Assembly (NCBI RefSeq): GCF_000722635.1
Contig: NZ_JOKH01000002.1
Location: forward strand, 1,084,561-1,148,560
Length of the DNA stretch: 64,000 nucleotides
DNA from: Endozoicomonas numazuensis
Lineage (GTDB): Bacteria; Pseudomonadota; Gammaproteobacteria; Pseudomonadales; Endozoicomonadaceae
Reading direction: 5' to 3'
The notes below the pieces were generated by a model, which was not told the DNA's origin, ran no database searches, and worked only from the letters and a program-made list of their open reading frames with translations. This document shows, piece after piece, positions 17,837 to 27,051 of the stretch. The position numbers were made by a program, and so were the translations under genes. Position 1 is the first letter of the stretch. Every line of letters begins with the position of its first letter.

Positions 17837-18628
17837 ATGAGTCTGAGAGAAAAAGGCAAAGCCCGAAGAAAACAACAGATTCTGGATGCCGTGGTTACCC
17901 TTCTTCAGGCGGAAGGTTTCAGTGCACTCTCTACTTCACGTATCGCAGAAGAAGCCGAGGTCAGCGTTGCAACGCTCTATAACCTCATGGGCTCAATCGA
18001 CAACATTCTGGATGTCATTGTTGAGCAGCTGTTTACCGAATTTGAATCAGCCTACACTCATATCACCCGTGATCTCGCGCCACTTGCCATTATTGAAGGC
18101 GTCAGTGAAGCCGCTTACAGCTTCCTGAAAAAAGATGAGTCCAAGTACAAAGCTGTCCTGAAAGCGGTTTTCCAGATCAATGTTTCCAGAGAACTGACAG
18201 TTCCTGTTTTCCACACTGCCCAGAACAATCGCACATTGTTTATTAGTGCTATACGACAGTTACAAAACAGTGGAGCCATGCTGCCAGGACTATCGCCTCA
18301 GCTACTGGCTGAACAAATGTTAATTACTCAGGTAATGTTGCTGGAAAACTGGTCAGCCGGGGTTATCAACCTGGAGCGCTTTAGACTCACCAGCAAATTC
18401 CACTTTTTACTGTTAATCAAAGCTTGGGCCAGCCCAGAACTGAACATCGAATTACAACAAAAAATATTGGAGATTCAAGGCAGTATCGAAGCTCTTATGG
18501 GATCGAGTGACGCGCAAAAGCGCAGACCTCAGGCCACGAAAACGGGCCAGAACAAAACAATAAAAACAAGAAGTGAAAAAGAGGTACTTTCCTATGAAGA
18601 CCGATCTCTGCAAAAAGCTGGGTCTTGA
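17837..18628 (+). CDS. TetR family transcriptional regulator
   Basis: A 263-residue regulator. The N-terminal helix-turn-helix covers about residues 10-57, with the TetR pattern of an ILDAVVTLLQAEGFSALSTSRIAEEAEVSVATLYN-like run (17880-17979) followed by a variable ligand-binding half. The C-terminal 40 residues are basic and unusual. GCGGA lies seven bases before the ATG. The gene's end overlaps the start of the next gene by 35 bases, so it is the first gene of a five-gene operon. The ligand is probably an acyl-CoA or related pathway intermediate. Confidence 0.9.
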   Translation: MSLREKGKARRKQQILDAVVTLLQAEGFSALSTSRIAEEAEVSVATLYNLMGSIDNILDVIVEQLFTEFESAYTHITRDLAPLAIIEGVSEAAYSFLKKDESKYKAVLKAVFQINVSRELTVPVFHTAQNNRTLFISAIRQLQNSGAMLPGLSPQLLAEQMLITQVMLLENWSAGVINLERFRLTSKFHFLLLIKAWASPELNIELQQKILEIQGSIEALMGSSDAQKRRPQATKTGQNKTIKTRSEKEVLSYEDRSLQKAGS

Positions 18629-19709
18629 TGCCCCTATCTTTGCCTTTACCCATTGCCGTGACGTTGTCGTTGAAGTGAGTAAAGCTGGCGGCATTGGTGT
18701 TTTCGGTGCTGCAGGCTATACCCCGGAACAATTAAAGCAGGAATTGGACTGGATTCAGGACAAAGTAGGCGACAAGCCTTTCGGTATTGATGTCATCATG
18801 CCCAACAATTACATGGGAGACGAAGTTCCGGACCTGGAGGCCATGATTCCTGAAGAGCACAAAGTCTGGGTGGAATCGGTCATGCAGAAATACGACATTC
18901 CTCCTCTTCCCAGAGACCTTGATGGTGACAGCTATCACAGTGTCAACGGTTCCGACATTGGCTGGACACACAAAATCTGTCGTCAGCTTCTCGAAGTCGC
19001 CTTTGAATACCCCAACCTGAAAGTGATGGTCAATGCCCTGGGAACACCTCCTCAGGATATTCTGGATACCTGTAAGGAAAAAGGTATTCTTGTTGGCGCT
19101 CTGGCAGGCAAGGTGAAGCACGCTGTTGCTCACAAAGAAGGTGGCCTGGACTTTGTTGTGGCTCAGGGTCATGAAGCCGGTGGCCATACCGGTAAAGTCA
19201 CCACAATGGTTCTGATTCCCCAAGTGGTTGATGCCGTGCACCCCATGCCGGTACTCGCAGCAGGCGGTATTGGCGGAGGCCGTCAGATGGCTGCGGCCAT
19301 GGCACTGGGTGCTGAGGGTGTCTGGTGCGGTTCTGTCTGGCTGACCTCTCCAGAATCTGAGGTGGAACCCCTACCCAAACGCAAACTGATTGAAGCCACC
19401 AGCGAAGACACCGTTCAATCCAAAATGATCAGCGGTAAACCGGCTCGAATGCTGCGTTCCAAGTGGACAGATGAATGGGAAAGTGAAGAATGCCCCGGCG
19501 CACTGCCTATGCCACTACAGGGCATGCTGGCCCAGGAAGCCCACATTCGAATTGCCCGAGCACAAAATGAAGAACTGGCTTTTTACCCTACTGGCCAGAT
19601 CGTCGGCATGATGAATGAAGAAAAAGGCTGCAAAACTATCATGTACGACATGCTCAATGAGTACCTGGAATCTCTTGAGCGTCTCAATGGACTATTGGAA
19701 GAAGCCTGA
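18594..19709 (+). CDS. Nitronate monooxygenase-like flavoprotein
   Basis: A 371-residue TIM-barrel flavoprotein of the nitronate monooxygenase / 2-nitropropane dioxygenase family. The FMN phosphate-binding glycines AAGGIGGGRQ and the motif AQGHEAGGHTG, with the catalytic-type His, are intact, and the N-terminus has the usual APIFAFTHCRDVVVEVSKAGG pattern spread over the first 40 residues. Start ATG 18594 has AGAGG about nine bases upstream; a GTG at 18573 is the other option. In operons with crotonases and CoA ligases, proteins of this family probably oxidise an acyl substrate rather than nitronates. True substrate unknown. Confidence 0.85.
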   Translation: MKTDLCKKLGLDAPIFAFTHCRDVVVEVSKAGGIGVFGAAGYTPEQLKQELDWIQDKVGDKPFGIDVIMPNNYMGDEVPDLEAMIPEEHKVWVESVMQKYDIPPLPRDLDGDSYHSVNGSDIGWTHKICRQLLEVAFEYPNLKVMVNALGTPPQDILDTCKEKGILVGALAGKVKHAVAHKEGGLDFVVAQGHEAGGHTGKVTTMVLIPQVVDAVHPMPVLAAGGIGGGRQMAAAMALGAEGVWCGSVWLTSPESEVEPLPKRKLIEATSEDTVQSKMISGKPARMLRSKWTDEWESEECPGALPMPLQGMLAQEAHIRIARAQNEELAFYPTGQIVGMMNEEKGCKTIMYDMLNEYLESLERLNGLLEEA

Positions 19710-19750
19710 GCCTGAGCCTGAAATAGCATAAAAAAATAAGGAATACCCGC

Positions 19751-20557
19751 ATGGCAGCCGTAGAATTTAAAAAAGAAGGGCATATTGCCTGGATCACCAT
19801 TAACCGCCCCGAAGCCAAAAACACTCTGGATGCAGAGGCATTCGTCAATCTCAAGGAAGCCTGGGATCAGGTTCGTGAAGACGACGAAATTCGTGTAGCT
19901 ATCCTGACCGCAGAAGGCCAGGAAGATTTCTGCTGCGGTGGTGACCTCTCCGGTGTCATTCCCCTTTGGATGGGCACCAAACAGCCAGAAACCGACATCG
20001 AACAAAAACTACTGGCTGATCCACAGACTGTGGATAAAGTCATGCTGAAAGCCGAACCTGTGTATAAGCCCATCATTGCAGCGATTAATGGTCGTGCCTT
20101 GGGTGGTGGTTGTGAAATTCTTCAGGCGACAGATATTCGTATTGCCGCAGACACCGCCACTTTTGGTTTGCCAGAACCTAAACGCGGAATTGTTCCGGGT
20201 GGCGGCTCCATGGTTCGTCTGGTGCGCCAGCTACCCTATGCTCATGCCATGAAACTCCTGCTGACGGGTGAACCAATCAATGCAGACACAGCTCAACAGA
20301 TTGGATTAGTCAGCGAAGTCTGCCCTGCAGCTGACCTGCAAGACAGAGCCAAAGCTCTGGCTGAACAACTTGCCCAAAATGCTCCTCTTGCCCTTCAGGC
20401 GATCAAACGTACTGCTCTGGAAAGTTATACCGACGACTGGAATGCTGCGTTTGAGAAAGAGACTCATGAATCCGCCATGATCATGATGAGCAAGGACGCC
20501 CGCGAAGGGACCAAAGCGTTCAAGGAAAAACGACAGCCTGAATTCACCGCAGCCTGA
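19751..20557 (+). CDS. Enoyl-CoA hydratase/isomerase (crotonase) family
   Basis: A 268-residue crotonase. It has the oxyanion-hole segment CCGGDLSG, the second one NGRALGGGCEIL, and a Glu in FGLPEPKRGIVPGGG at the position of a catalytic residue. Crotonases hydrate or isomerise enoyl-CoA thioesters in the cytoplasm. AAGGA lies eight bases before the ATG. It is the third gene of the TetR operon. Its specific substrate cannot be read from sequence. Confidence 0.92.
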   Translation: MAAVEFKKEGHIAWITINRPEAKNTLDAEAFVNLKEAWDQVREDDEIRVAILTAEGQEDFCCGGDLSGVIPLWMGTKQPETDIEQKLLADPQTVDKVMLKAEPVYKPIIAAINGRALGGGCEILQATDIRIAADTATFGLPEPKRGIVPGGGSMVRLVRQLPYAHAMKLLLTGEPINADTAQQIGLVSEVCPAADLQDRAKALAEQLAQNAPLALQAIKRTALESYTDDWNAAFEKETHESAMIMMSKDAREGTKAFKEKRQPEFTAA

Positions 20558-20656
20558 GCAGCTAAACCAACAGAAAAGAACAGGAAGTGCAGCGTAGCGA
20601 ATCACAAAAATATTGAACAACTGCACCTCCATAATAATAAGGAACAGGGAATCACT

Positions 20657-22243
20657 ATGTCTCAGAGTATCTACGAGGCGGCCAGGGCTCAGGCCTCGGT
20701 TGGCATGGAAATCGCGGCCATTGCTGAACACGCCCCCGAGCGCATCGCTATCTTCAGTGAACTGGGCAATCTGAGCTTCAGTGAGCTCAATGGACAGGTG
20801 AATAAGCTATCTCATTTACTCCGCAACAGAGGCTTCAAAGAAGGCGATGCCCTCGCTCTCTGCTGCAGTAATCGTCCGGAGTTTGTTGTCGCAGCCCTCA
20901 CTGCTCATCGATTGGGTGGACGACTGACTCCGGTCAACTGGCATCTGTCTGCTGATGAAATCACCTATATCGTCAAAAACTGTGAAGCCAAAGCTTTCAT
21001 TGCTGACACTCGTATCGCCGACAAAGTCACTGACGCCATCAGCGACAACAACTTGCTTTCTGTCAGCCTTTCAGTAGGAGGGACTATTGACGGTTATGAA
21101 AGTTGGGATCAGGCGCTGTCTGGCCAACCAGAAACTAACATTGAAAATCCCGTTCGTGGAACCATGATGCTCTATACCTCCGGCACTTCGGGTCGTCCCA
21201 AAGGTGTACTACGGAAACAGCCAGACCCTGAAATGGCTGCAGGATTACAGGATCTTTTCACCATGGTCTTTCAGTATCAGCCCGATGCAGGCACTGATCG
21301 TTCACTGGTCACAGGTCCTCTTTATCACGCAGGGCCCTTCAATCTTTGCATGATGACCCCGCTGGTTTCCGGAATCAGTATCGTCATTATGGACAAATGG
21401 GAGGCTGAGCCAAGTCTGAACCTGATCGAGCAGCATCGAATCACCCACAGCTTTTTTGTGCCCGCCATGTTTGTCCGCCTGCTCCAGCTGAAGGAGAGTG
21501 TTCGCCAGCAATACGATGTGTCTTCCCTGCGCTTTGTCATTCACGGTGCAGCACCCTGTTCTATTGAAACCAAGCAAGCCATGATGGACTGGTTTGGCCC
21601 GATCATCTGGGAAATGTTTGCCGGAACGGAAGGACCAGGCACCATTGTCAGTCCTCAGGAATGGTTGGATAAACCAGGTACTGTGGGTAAAGCGGCTCCA
21701 GGCCAGATCCGGATTCTGGATGATCAGGGTCAGGATCTGCCAGCCGGCGAAGCGGGTCGTATTTTCCTGAAAAACCCGGAAGAAAGCCGTTTTGAATATT
21801 ACCAAGATGAGCAGAAAACCCGGGACGCTCAATATAATGGCTATTTCACTGCCGGTGATATTGGCTACCTGGACGACGACGGATATTTATTCCTGACTGG
21901 ACGAAGTGCTGAGATCATCATTTCCGGTGGCGTTAATATTTATCCACAGGAAATAGACGACGTAATTGCACTGCATCCAGCTGTAGCTGATGTCGCCTGT
22001 GTCGGCGTTCCTTCTAAAGAATGGGGTGAAGCGGTCAAAGCCGTCGTACAGCTGAAGTCCGAAGTCTCCTCAACAGAACAACTAAGCACTGAATTGATCG
22101 ATTTTGCCAGTGTCCGTCTGGCTCGCCAGAAGCTCCCGAAAAGTATCGACTTTATCGAAACGCTTCCCCGTTCTGAAGCGGGCAAGGTTCTGCGGAGAAA
22201 AATCCGGGAAACCTACTGGGCAGACATTGAGAAAAAAATATAA
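20657..22243 (+). CDS. Acyl-CoA synthetase (AMP-binding)
   Basis: A 528-residue member of the ANL adenylating family, which activates a carboxylic acid with ATP and joins it to CoA. The P-loop is YTSGTSGRPKGV, the A4/A5 region contains the motif EMFAGTEG, the hinge is DIGYLDDDGYLFLTGR, and the C-terminal catalytic Lys is in SEAGKVLRRKIRE. The ribosome site AGGGA is six bases upstream. It should feed the hydratase and thiolase-like proteins next to it. It resembles medium-chain or aryl acid ligases, but chain preference is not visible. Confidence 0.92.
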   Translation: MSQSIYEAARAQASVGMEIAAIAEHAPERIAIFSELGNLSFSELNGQVNKLSHLLRNRGFKEGDALALCCSNRPEFVVAALTAHRLGGRLTPVNWHLSADEITYIVKNCEAKAFIADTRIADKVTDAISDNNLLSVSLSVGGTIDGYESWDQALSGQPETNIENPVRGTMMLYTSGTSGRPKGVLRKQPDPEMAAGLQDLFTMVFQYQPDAGTDRSLVTGPLYHAGPFNLCMMTPLVSGISIVIMDKWEAEPSLNLIEQHRITHSFFVPAMFVRLLQLKESVRQQYDVSSLRFVIHGAAPCSIETKQAMMDWFGPIIWEMFAGTEGPGTIVSPQEWLDKPGTVGKAAPGQIRILDDQGQDLPAGEAGRIFLKNPEESRFEYYQDEQKTRDAQYNGYFTAGDIGYLDDDGYLFLTGRSAEIIISGGVNIYPQEIDDVIALHPAVADVACVGVPSKEWGEAVKAVVQLKSEVSSTEQLSTELIDFASVRLARQKLPKSIDFIETLPRSEAGKVLRRKIRETYWADIEKKI

Positions 22244-22254
22244 AGGCAGCCGTA

Positions 22255-23724
22255 ATGACAGAACTCAATCCAAATACGCCCGTCCTCGTGGGTATTGGCA
22301 TTATTGAACAACGCATGGATGACCCTTCTAAGGCGAAAGAAGCCTGGCAATTAATGGCCGATTCCGTGTCTGCTGCAGCTTCTGACGCTCAGGCAGAAAG
22401 CCTGCTGAAGGACATCGACAAAGTCTATGTTCCACAAAGCCTCTGGCCCTACTCGGATCCGGGTCGACTGATTGCCGATGAAGTCGGCGCCAGTCAAGCC
22501 AAAACGGTACTGGGTCAGATCGGTGTGCTTCAGCAAACCCTGATGGGTGATGCCTGTGAAGCCATTCAAAATGGCGACATCGATGTTGCTGTTGTCACCG
22601 GTGGTGATGCCAAGTACCGCGAGTTGATTGCCCGTTTTGGCAATATTGAACTGACCGACACCCAACAGACTGAAAAGCCGGATGAAGTTCTGGAGCCAGA
22701 AGCAGAACTCTGGCTGGAAGAAGAAACCGGAGCAGGTCTGGGAATGCCCGTGGGTTATTACGCCATCATGGAAAGTGCTTTTCGTCACAGTCAGGGGCTG
22801 AGCATTGATGAGCACCGGGACAAGATTGCCGCCATGTACAGTCGCTTCAGTGACATTGCGGCCGACAATCCCCATGCCTGGAAGCCCAAGCATGTCGATG
22901 CAGATTTTATCCGCAATCCGTCGGATAAAAACAAAATGCTGGCCTTCCCATACACCAAACTGCACAACACTTCCTGGAATGTGGATCAGGCGGGCGCTCT
23001 GTTGTTCTGCTCAGTTGCAAAAGCTGAATCTCTGGGCATTCCCAAAGAAAAATGGGTGTTCCCATTAGCCAGTACCGAGTCCAACTCCATGACCTGTGTT
23101 TCCCAGCGCCCGGAATTGCATCGTTTACCTGGTGCTGAGCTATGCGGAGAAAAGGCACTGGAAGTGGCCAACATCAAAGCGGAAGACGTGGCTTTTCTGG
23201 ATTTATATAGCTGTTTTCCTGTGGCAGTGGAGACTTATGCCAATGAATTAGGCGTCTCTCTGGATCGCGACCTGACTGTCACAGGAGGTATGCCATTTGC
23301 TGGCGGCCCCCTGAATAACTACGCCATACAATCCACCTGTCGTATGATAGAACTTCTTAGAAACAATCCTGCAGAGTACGGCCTTGTCTCTTCGGTTTCA
23401 GGAATGCTGACGAAACAGGCTTATGGCTTGTGGTCTTGCCAGCCGGGCAGCAACGAGTTTGCCAACATTGACGTCACCCCACGGGTGAAAGAACGCACAC
23501 CACCGGTTAAGTTGGATAACAGCTACGAAGGTGAAGGTGTTATTGCTGGCTATACCGTCATGTATCAGGGAACTGAGAAAACCCGGGCTATTGCCGTTAT
23601 TGATCAGCCTTCTGGCAAACGTTCCGTCTGCTTCAGTGACTTACCGGAGTTAATGGAACAGATGGAGCAGGAAGAGTTCTGCGGTAAAACGGTATCCATC
23701 CGTCAAAACCAGTTCTCTCTTTAA
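22255..23724 (+). CDS. Thiolase-like acetyl-CoA acetyltransferase homolog
   Basis: A 489-residue protein with the fold of SCP2-type thiolases: an N-terminal VLVGIGIIEQR, the core GDACEAIQNGDIDVAVVTGGDAKYR around 22545-22619, VAFLDLYSCFPVAVE, and GGMPFAGGPLNNYAIQS in place of the usual catalytic His region. The normal nucleophile motif with Cys before GLQA is replaced by GQIGVLQQTLMGDAC, so the usual active-site Cys seems absent. It may catalyse a retro-aldol or thiolase-like step on a special substrate. AAGG lies eight bases before the ATG. Last gene of the operon, followed by a strong terminator. Confidence 0.8.
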   Translation: MTELNPNTPVLVGIGIIEQRMDDPSKAKEAWQLMADSVSAAASDAQAESLLKDIDKVYVPQSLWPYSDPGRLIADEVGASQAKTVLGQIGVLQQTLMGDACEAIQNGDIDVAVVTGGDAKYRELIARFGNIELTDTQQTEKPDEVLEPEAELWLEEETGAGLGMPVGYYAIMESAFRHSQGLSIDEHRDKIAAMYSRFSDIAADNPHAWKPKHVDADFIRNPSDKNKMLAFPYTKLHNTSWNVDQAGALLFCSVAKAESLGIPKEKWVFPLASTESNSMTCVSQRPELHRLPGAELCGEKALEVANIKAEDVAFLDLYSCFPVAVETYANELGVSLDRDLTVTGGMPFAGGPLNNYAIQSTCRMIELLRNNPAEYGLVSSVSGMLTKQAYGLWSCQPGSNEFANIDVTPRVKERTPPVKLDNSYEGEGVIAGYTVMYQGTEKTRAIAVIDQPSGKRSVCFSDLPELMEQMEQEEFCGKTVSIRQNQFSL

Positions 23725-23731
23725 TCCTCAA

Positions 23732-23756
23732 AAGACCTGCAGCCTCTGCAGGTCTT
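23732..23756. terminator. Terminator of the TetR operon
   Basis: A perfect 10-bp stem (AAGACCTGCA 23732-23741, TGCAGGTCTT 23747-23756) with a 5-base loop begins eight bases after the stop codon. Confidence 0.85.
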
Positions 23757-23833
23757 CAATGAACCTTTCCTGAACAAAAGCAAGATACTCAAAACTCATT
23801 ACGATTCTCATCTAGGTTTCTTTCATCCACAGT

Positions 23834-24448
23834 ATGAGAGTTTTAATCATGATTCCTGTTGTTCGTTCTTCCCTTTGCCTTATCGCACTCAGCCTGCCTG
23901 CTCATTTGATGGCAGATTGTGATATCCCTTTGGGTAAATACACCGCAGCATGGACGGGTCATGCAGATAAACACAGCGTCAAAAAGCTGAATTCAGCGAC
24001 CACTGAGTTAGTCATCAGAAAAAAGAAAAATGATGAGGAACTGATCTTTGACTGGACCCTGAAACTTGAACCCAGCGATGACAAGCAGGAGATTTATGAC
24101 TTGGGCAAATACGGCACCGTCACTTGTGAAGACCATACCTTAAGTCTTCAGTTCTCTACTTTTAGAGACAGAGCCTACAACGAGGCCGGTTTGTTGACCT
24201 TCTGGATGTACAACATCAAGGACATTATGCTCAGGGAGAAAGGCAGCAAGAAAGGGACTGTTCTCACTTTTGAATTCCAGCCGGACGCCCAGAACAGCCA
24301 GAACGGCAAAATGGTCAGTTTAACAGCCAACACCTATTTTGACTTTTTTCACCGGGCAAAATCACGCCACCTCTATCTGAAACAATCTGAAGAACAACCT
24401 TTTGTGCTCAACTGGAACGGCCCAGTACAGAATGATAATGATGAATAA
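23834..24448 (+). CDS. Small secreted protein, unknown
   Basis: A 204-residue protein with a signal peptide ending near LMA-DC, then a beta-rich mature part. It carries two cysteines (after the signal and in TVTCEDH) that could form a disulfide. No family recognised. The ATG at 23834 lacks a ribosome site, and the ATG at 23849 has GAGAG eight bases upstream, so the real start may be 15 bases later. It faces the nitrilase-like gene across a shared hairpin. Confidence 0.6.
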   Translation: MRVLIMIPVVRSSLCLIALSLPAHLMADCDIPLGKYTAAWTGHADKHSVKKLNSATTELVIRKKKNDEELIFDWTLKLEPSDDKQEIYDLGKYGTVTCEDHTLSLQFSTFRDRAYNEAGLLTFWMYNIKDIMLREKGSKKGTVLTFEFQPDAQNSQNGKMVSLTANTYFDFFHRAKSRHLYLKQSEEQPFVLNWNGPVQNDNDE

Positions 24449-24497
24449 TCTGTAATAGACACAAATGATTTAGAGTGGCTACAAGGCAGCGAACGAA

Positions 24498-24533
24498 ACA
24501 CCCGTCATCTACCAATGAGTAGGTGACGGGTGT
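24498..24533. terminator. Bidirectional terminator hairpin
   Basis: A 15-bp stem with one T-G pair (ACACCCGTCATCTAC 24498-24512, GTAGGTGACGGGTGT 24519-24533) and a 6-base loop lies between two convergent genes. It probably ends both transcripts although the T tracts are weak. Confidence 0.65.
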
Positions 24534-24581
24534 GAGTACAGACAGCTCAATAGCAAATTCAAAGACGGTGGGCTCAGGTAT

Positions 24582-25184
24582 TTATTGAACCTGGCCTTTA
24601 TACAAAGCAATGCGATAACCACCGGTCAGGCTTTGAGAGGTTTCGCTCACCAGCTGGCGATTGTGGGTATTCAGATTGCCATAGTCATTCTTTTTGACAG
24701 ACAAAATGCCGTTAACGCCCTTGTCCTTGTTTTTGCTTTTCATGTTGCAGTAGACGACAACGCCATCGGTTGTTGTCGCCAGACTTCTTGGCGAGGGTGC
24801 TGCACCATCCGCAATCAGAACATGAACATCTACTGTTTCGCCTTTAAGCGAAGTCTTGAGGACTTTATGACCATGATCCAAGCAAATATCAATGCCAAAC
24901 TTAAGATTCTTATGAGTAAAGGTATTGCCTTTACCTTTGGTTTTAAAATCGCCTTTCGACTGATAGTTGTCATTACCCACTTTGTATTTCTTCAGGATAA
25001 TATTGCCGCCAAACAGAATCGGGCAGACATTGTAATACTTCCTTGTTGATAGGCCACGAGCTTTGGAATAGGCAATACTGCCCGGCACAATCAGAATGTT
25101 AGGGTATTTGCGTGAAGAAGCCTGAAGCTTGGTATAAAGGCTGTGCTTGTCATCACATCCCTGTTTTGATTGGAGAAACAACAA
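24582..25184 (-). CDS. Nitrilase-like protein, probably N-terminally truncated
   Basis: About 200 residues that resemble the second part of a carbon-nitrogen hydrolase: NILIVPGSI, then a YYNVCPILFGGNI strand, a possible catalytic Lys in KKYKVGNDN, and a Cys in FGIDICLDHG where nitrilases carry their nucleophile. The first third of the fold, with the catalytic Glu, is missing: the frame opens only 16 bases above the TTG at 25184, and a stop lies at 25200-25202. So it is either a remnant or a divergent short form. The start is uncertain, since TTG has no clear ribosome site. The family call is from memory of motifs and moderate at best. Confidence 0.45.
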   Translation of the reverse strand: MLFLQSKQGCDDKHSLYTKLQASSRKYPNILIVPGSIAYSKARGLSTRKYYNVCPILFGGNIILKKYKVGNDNYQSKGDFKTKGKGNTFTHKNLKFGIDICLDHGHKVLKTSLKGETVDVHVLIADGAAPSPRSLATTTDGVVVYCNMKSKNKDKGVNGILSVKKNDYGNLNTHNRQLVSETSQSLTGGYRIALYKGQVQ

Positions 25185-25258
25185 AAAGTTCTTCCTTCTT
25201 CACAGTTATTTGTCTGCAAGCCGATTTTACTTATGACAATCTCAAAGGTAATATCGCT

Positions 25259-26731
25259 ATGGATGGAGCAGGATCATCGAGCCTTTCGGGTATACCGAGA
25301 AAAAGAAAAACTCAGCCTACCGGAGCTTCAGAAGAAGAATCCGGCAAGCGGGCTAAAACCTCGGCATCAACCAAGAAAAAAACACGACAGCCAAGAACGA
25401 AAAAGGTACCCGAGAAACCTGCATTACACCGTTCTGCTGAAAGCATGACTCACTCCCAACCCGTCACCAATACTCGACTGGAAGAAGCTTTTTCGGGTTT
25501 GACAGAAGAGCGACTAAAAGAGATTGTCTCTAAAGAAGCCAGTCTTTGTATCAAGAACAACGATACTCTCGCCAAGGCGGTCAGCCATCTCAATGGTAAC
25601 TTTAAGCAGTTCAAAAATTTCAGCTGTGATGGAGCCATGTTGTTTGACTACATGGAGCGACATCAAATACTGGATACTCAAGCCTACCACCACTTAATCC
25701 CCCTTGAAGTTGCTATCCTGAAAGCCGCCTGTCAGCCAGATATTCTGGATCAGTTTTTCCTGGCCTGGTGGGAAAGCGGCCGAAACTTTCAGAAGGTTTA
25801 TTCCTTCGCTAAAGGATCACTCCCCAATCTGAAAACCAGCCCAGGGGAAGAATGGCACCCAGTGGACATCCTCAACAACTCACCTTCCCTGAAGCAGCGT
25901 CTTGAAGCACTGGATGACACATCCCTTACAGCACTTTACAGCGCTCACCGACAGAAGAAGATCAACGAGACCGGCCGACTGCTACTTTGTGCCCACACAC
26001 AGGTGAAAGCACTTGAACTCTACCTCACAGGAAAACTGGAAACAGGTAATAGCCTGAATGCCATAGCGGCGACCCTTAGAAAAGCAAAAGCACCTGCCGA
26101 CCTGTGCAACGGCAGTGACTGGGGAGTACTGATGCTGTTTCGGTGGCTGGAGCCAAGACTGGAGCCTGAATCTGAGCTATATGGACTTCTGGTCGATGAG
26201 CTGCCAATCACAGAGTTGTCACGATCTGGGCCTGTCGCTGATAACTACGACTATGCCCTTGCCTGCATCATCAAAAACTGGGTTAAAAAAAATGGTGCCT
26301 TGAGTAATTTTATCCAGCACATAAGCACTAAGGGCGTGTTATTACCCGAGTGGGCCAACAGCTGGAAGAGCCAAACTATCGGACACCTGATCACCAGTCA
26401 TTTTGATATCAGAGGCTTCTTTCCAAACTCTCTAGCACTGCTGACGGCAGACTATAATTCCACAGTTTCAAAAACACGTCGAGAGCAACTGGGGACAGAA
26501 CTTCTGGTTCGAGCCTGTGCCAGAGAACCAGGAGCTGTTAAAGCATACATTAACTGTCGACTATTCATGGGTGAAGAGCACCGCGCTGCAGATGAGGAAG
26601 GCCTCAGGGAAGACAGCCGGAAAACAGATTGTGAACAGATAGCCCTGGCCTTGAATAATCAGGGAATCTTCTGTCCTTTGAACCCGGGTGGCCGCTGGAT
26701 TGGTGAGCTTGTGGATAGCTTTGTCAGTTAA
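25259..26731 (+). CDS. Unknown protein with basic, NLS-like N-terminus
   Basis: A 490-residue protein with no recognised family. The first 55 residues are rich in Lys, Arg, Ser and Pro and include PRKRK and GKRAK followed 7 residues later by KKKTRQPRTKK, resembling eukaryotic nuclear localisation signals. The remaining 430 residues are predicted mostly helical and soluble, with no membrane segment. ATG 25259 has AAAGG nine bases upstream; the frame is open for 49 codons before it. It starts 74 bases from the divergent nitrilase-like gene. Its length and style resemble the pair of genes that follow, but I see no clear homology. An effector delivered into host cells is possible and unproven. 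Confidence 0.6.
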   Translation: MDGAGSSSLSGIPRKRKTQPTGASEEESGKRAKTSASTKKKTRQPRTKKVPEKPALHRSAESMTHSQPVTNTRLEEAFSGLTEERLKEIVSKEASLCIKNNDTLAKAVSHLNGNFKQFKNFSCDGAMLFDYMERHQILDTQAYHHLIPLEVAILKAACQPDILDQFFLAWWESGRNFQKVYSFAKGSLPNLKTSPGEEWHPVDILNNSPSLKQRLEALDDTSLTALYSAHRQKKINETGRLLLCAHTQVKALELYLTGKLETGNSLNAIAATLRKAKAPADLCNGSDWGVLMLFRWLEPRLEPESELYGLLVDELPITELSRSGPVADNYDYALACIIKNWVKKNGALSNFIQHISTKGVLLPEWANSWKSQTIGHLITSHFDIRGFFPNSLALLTADYNSTVSKTRREQLGTELLVRACAREPGAVKAYINCRLFMGEEHRAADEEGLREDSRKTDCEQIALALNNQGIFCPLNPGGRWIGELVDSFVS

Positions 26732-27051
26732 TCTGCCCTGACCAGCACTGTCCCTTCATACCCAGCCAGAACACCAGCCAGAACAATAGAGGTAAAGAGC
26801 TAGCGAGAAGCCGACAAGTGCCCAACCGACTGTTTCTATTCTTACTGCTTTCTCTGTCACCTTGATGAGCAAGGAACTTCAGATAAATTCATAGCGCCTT
26901 TATGTAATATGCGGGTATTCCATTCTACCCCAAAAAACAGCCTTGTCAGTGTGACTGTCAGGTTTGTTTGAACCAATGAACTAAATACATTGTCTAACTT
27001 TCGAATATTCAGATACTTATTGGTCAATAGGCCAGTGAAAAGGAGTTTGCT
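26732..27051. other. Intergenic region, promoter expected
   Basis: These 320 bases contain no gene that I can support. A short direct repeat (CCAGCCAGAACA, near 26762 and 26773) is the only visible structure. The last 100 bases are A/T-rich and probably hold the promoter for the next gene. Confidence 0.4.
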
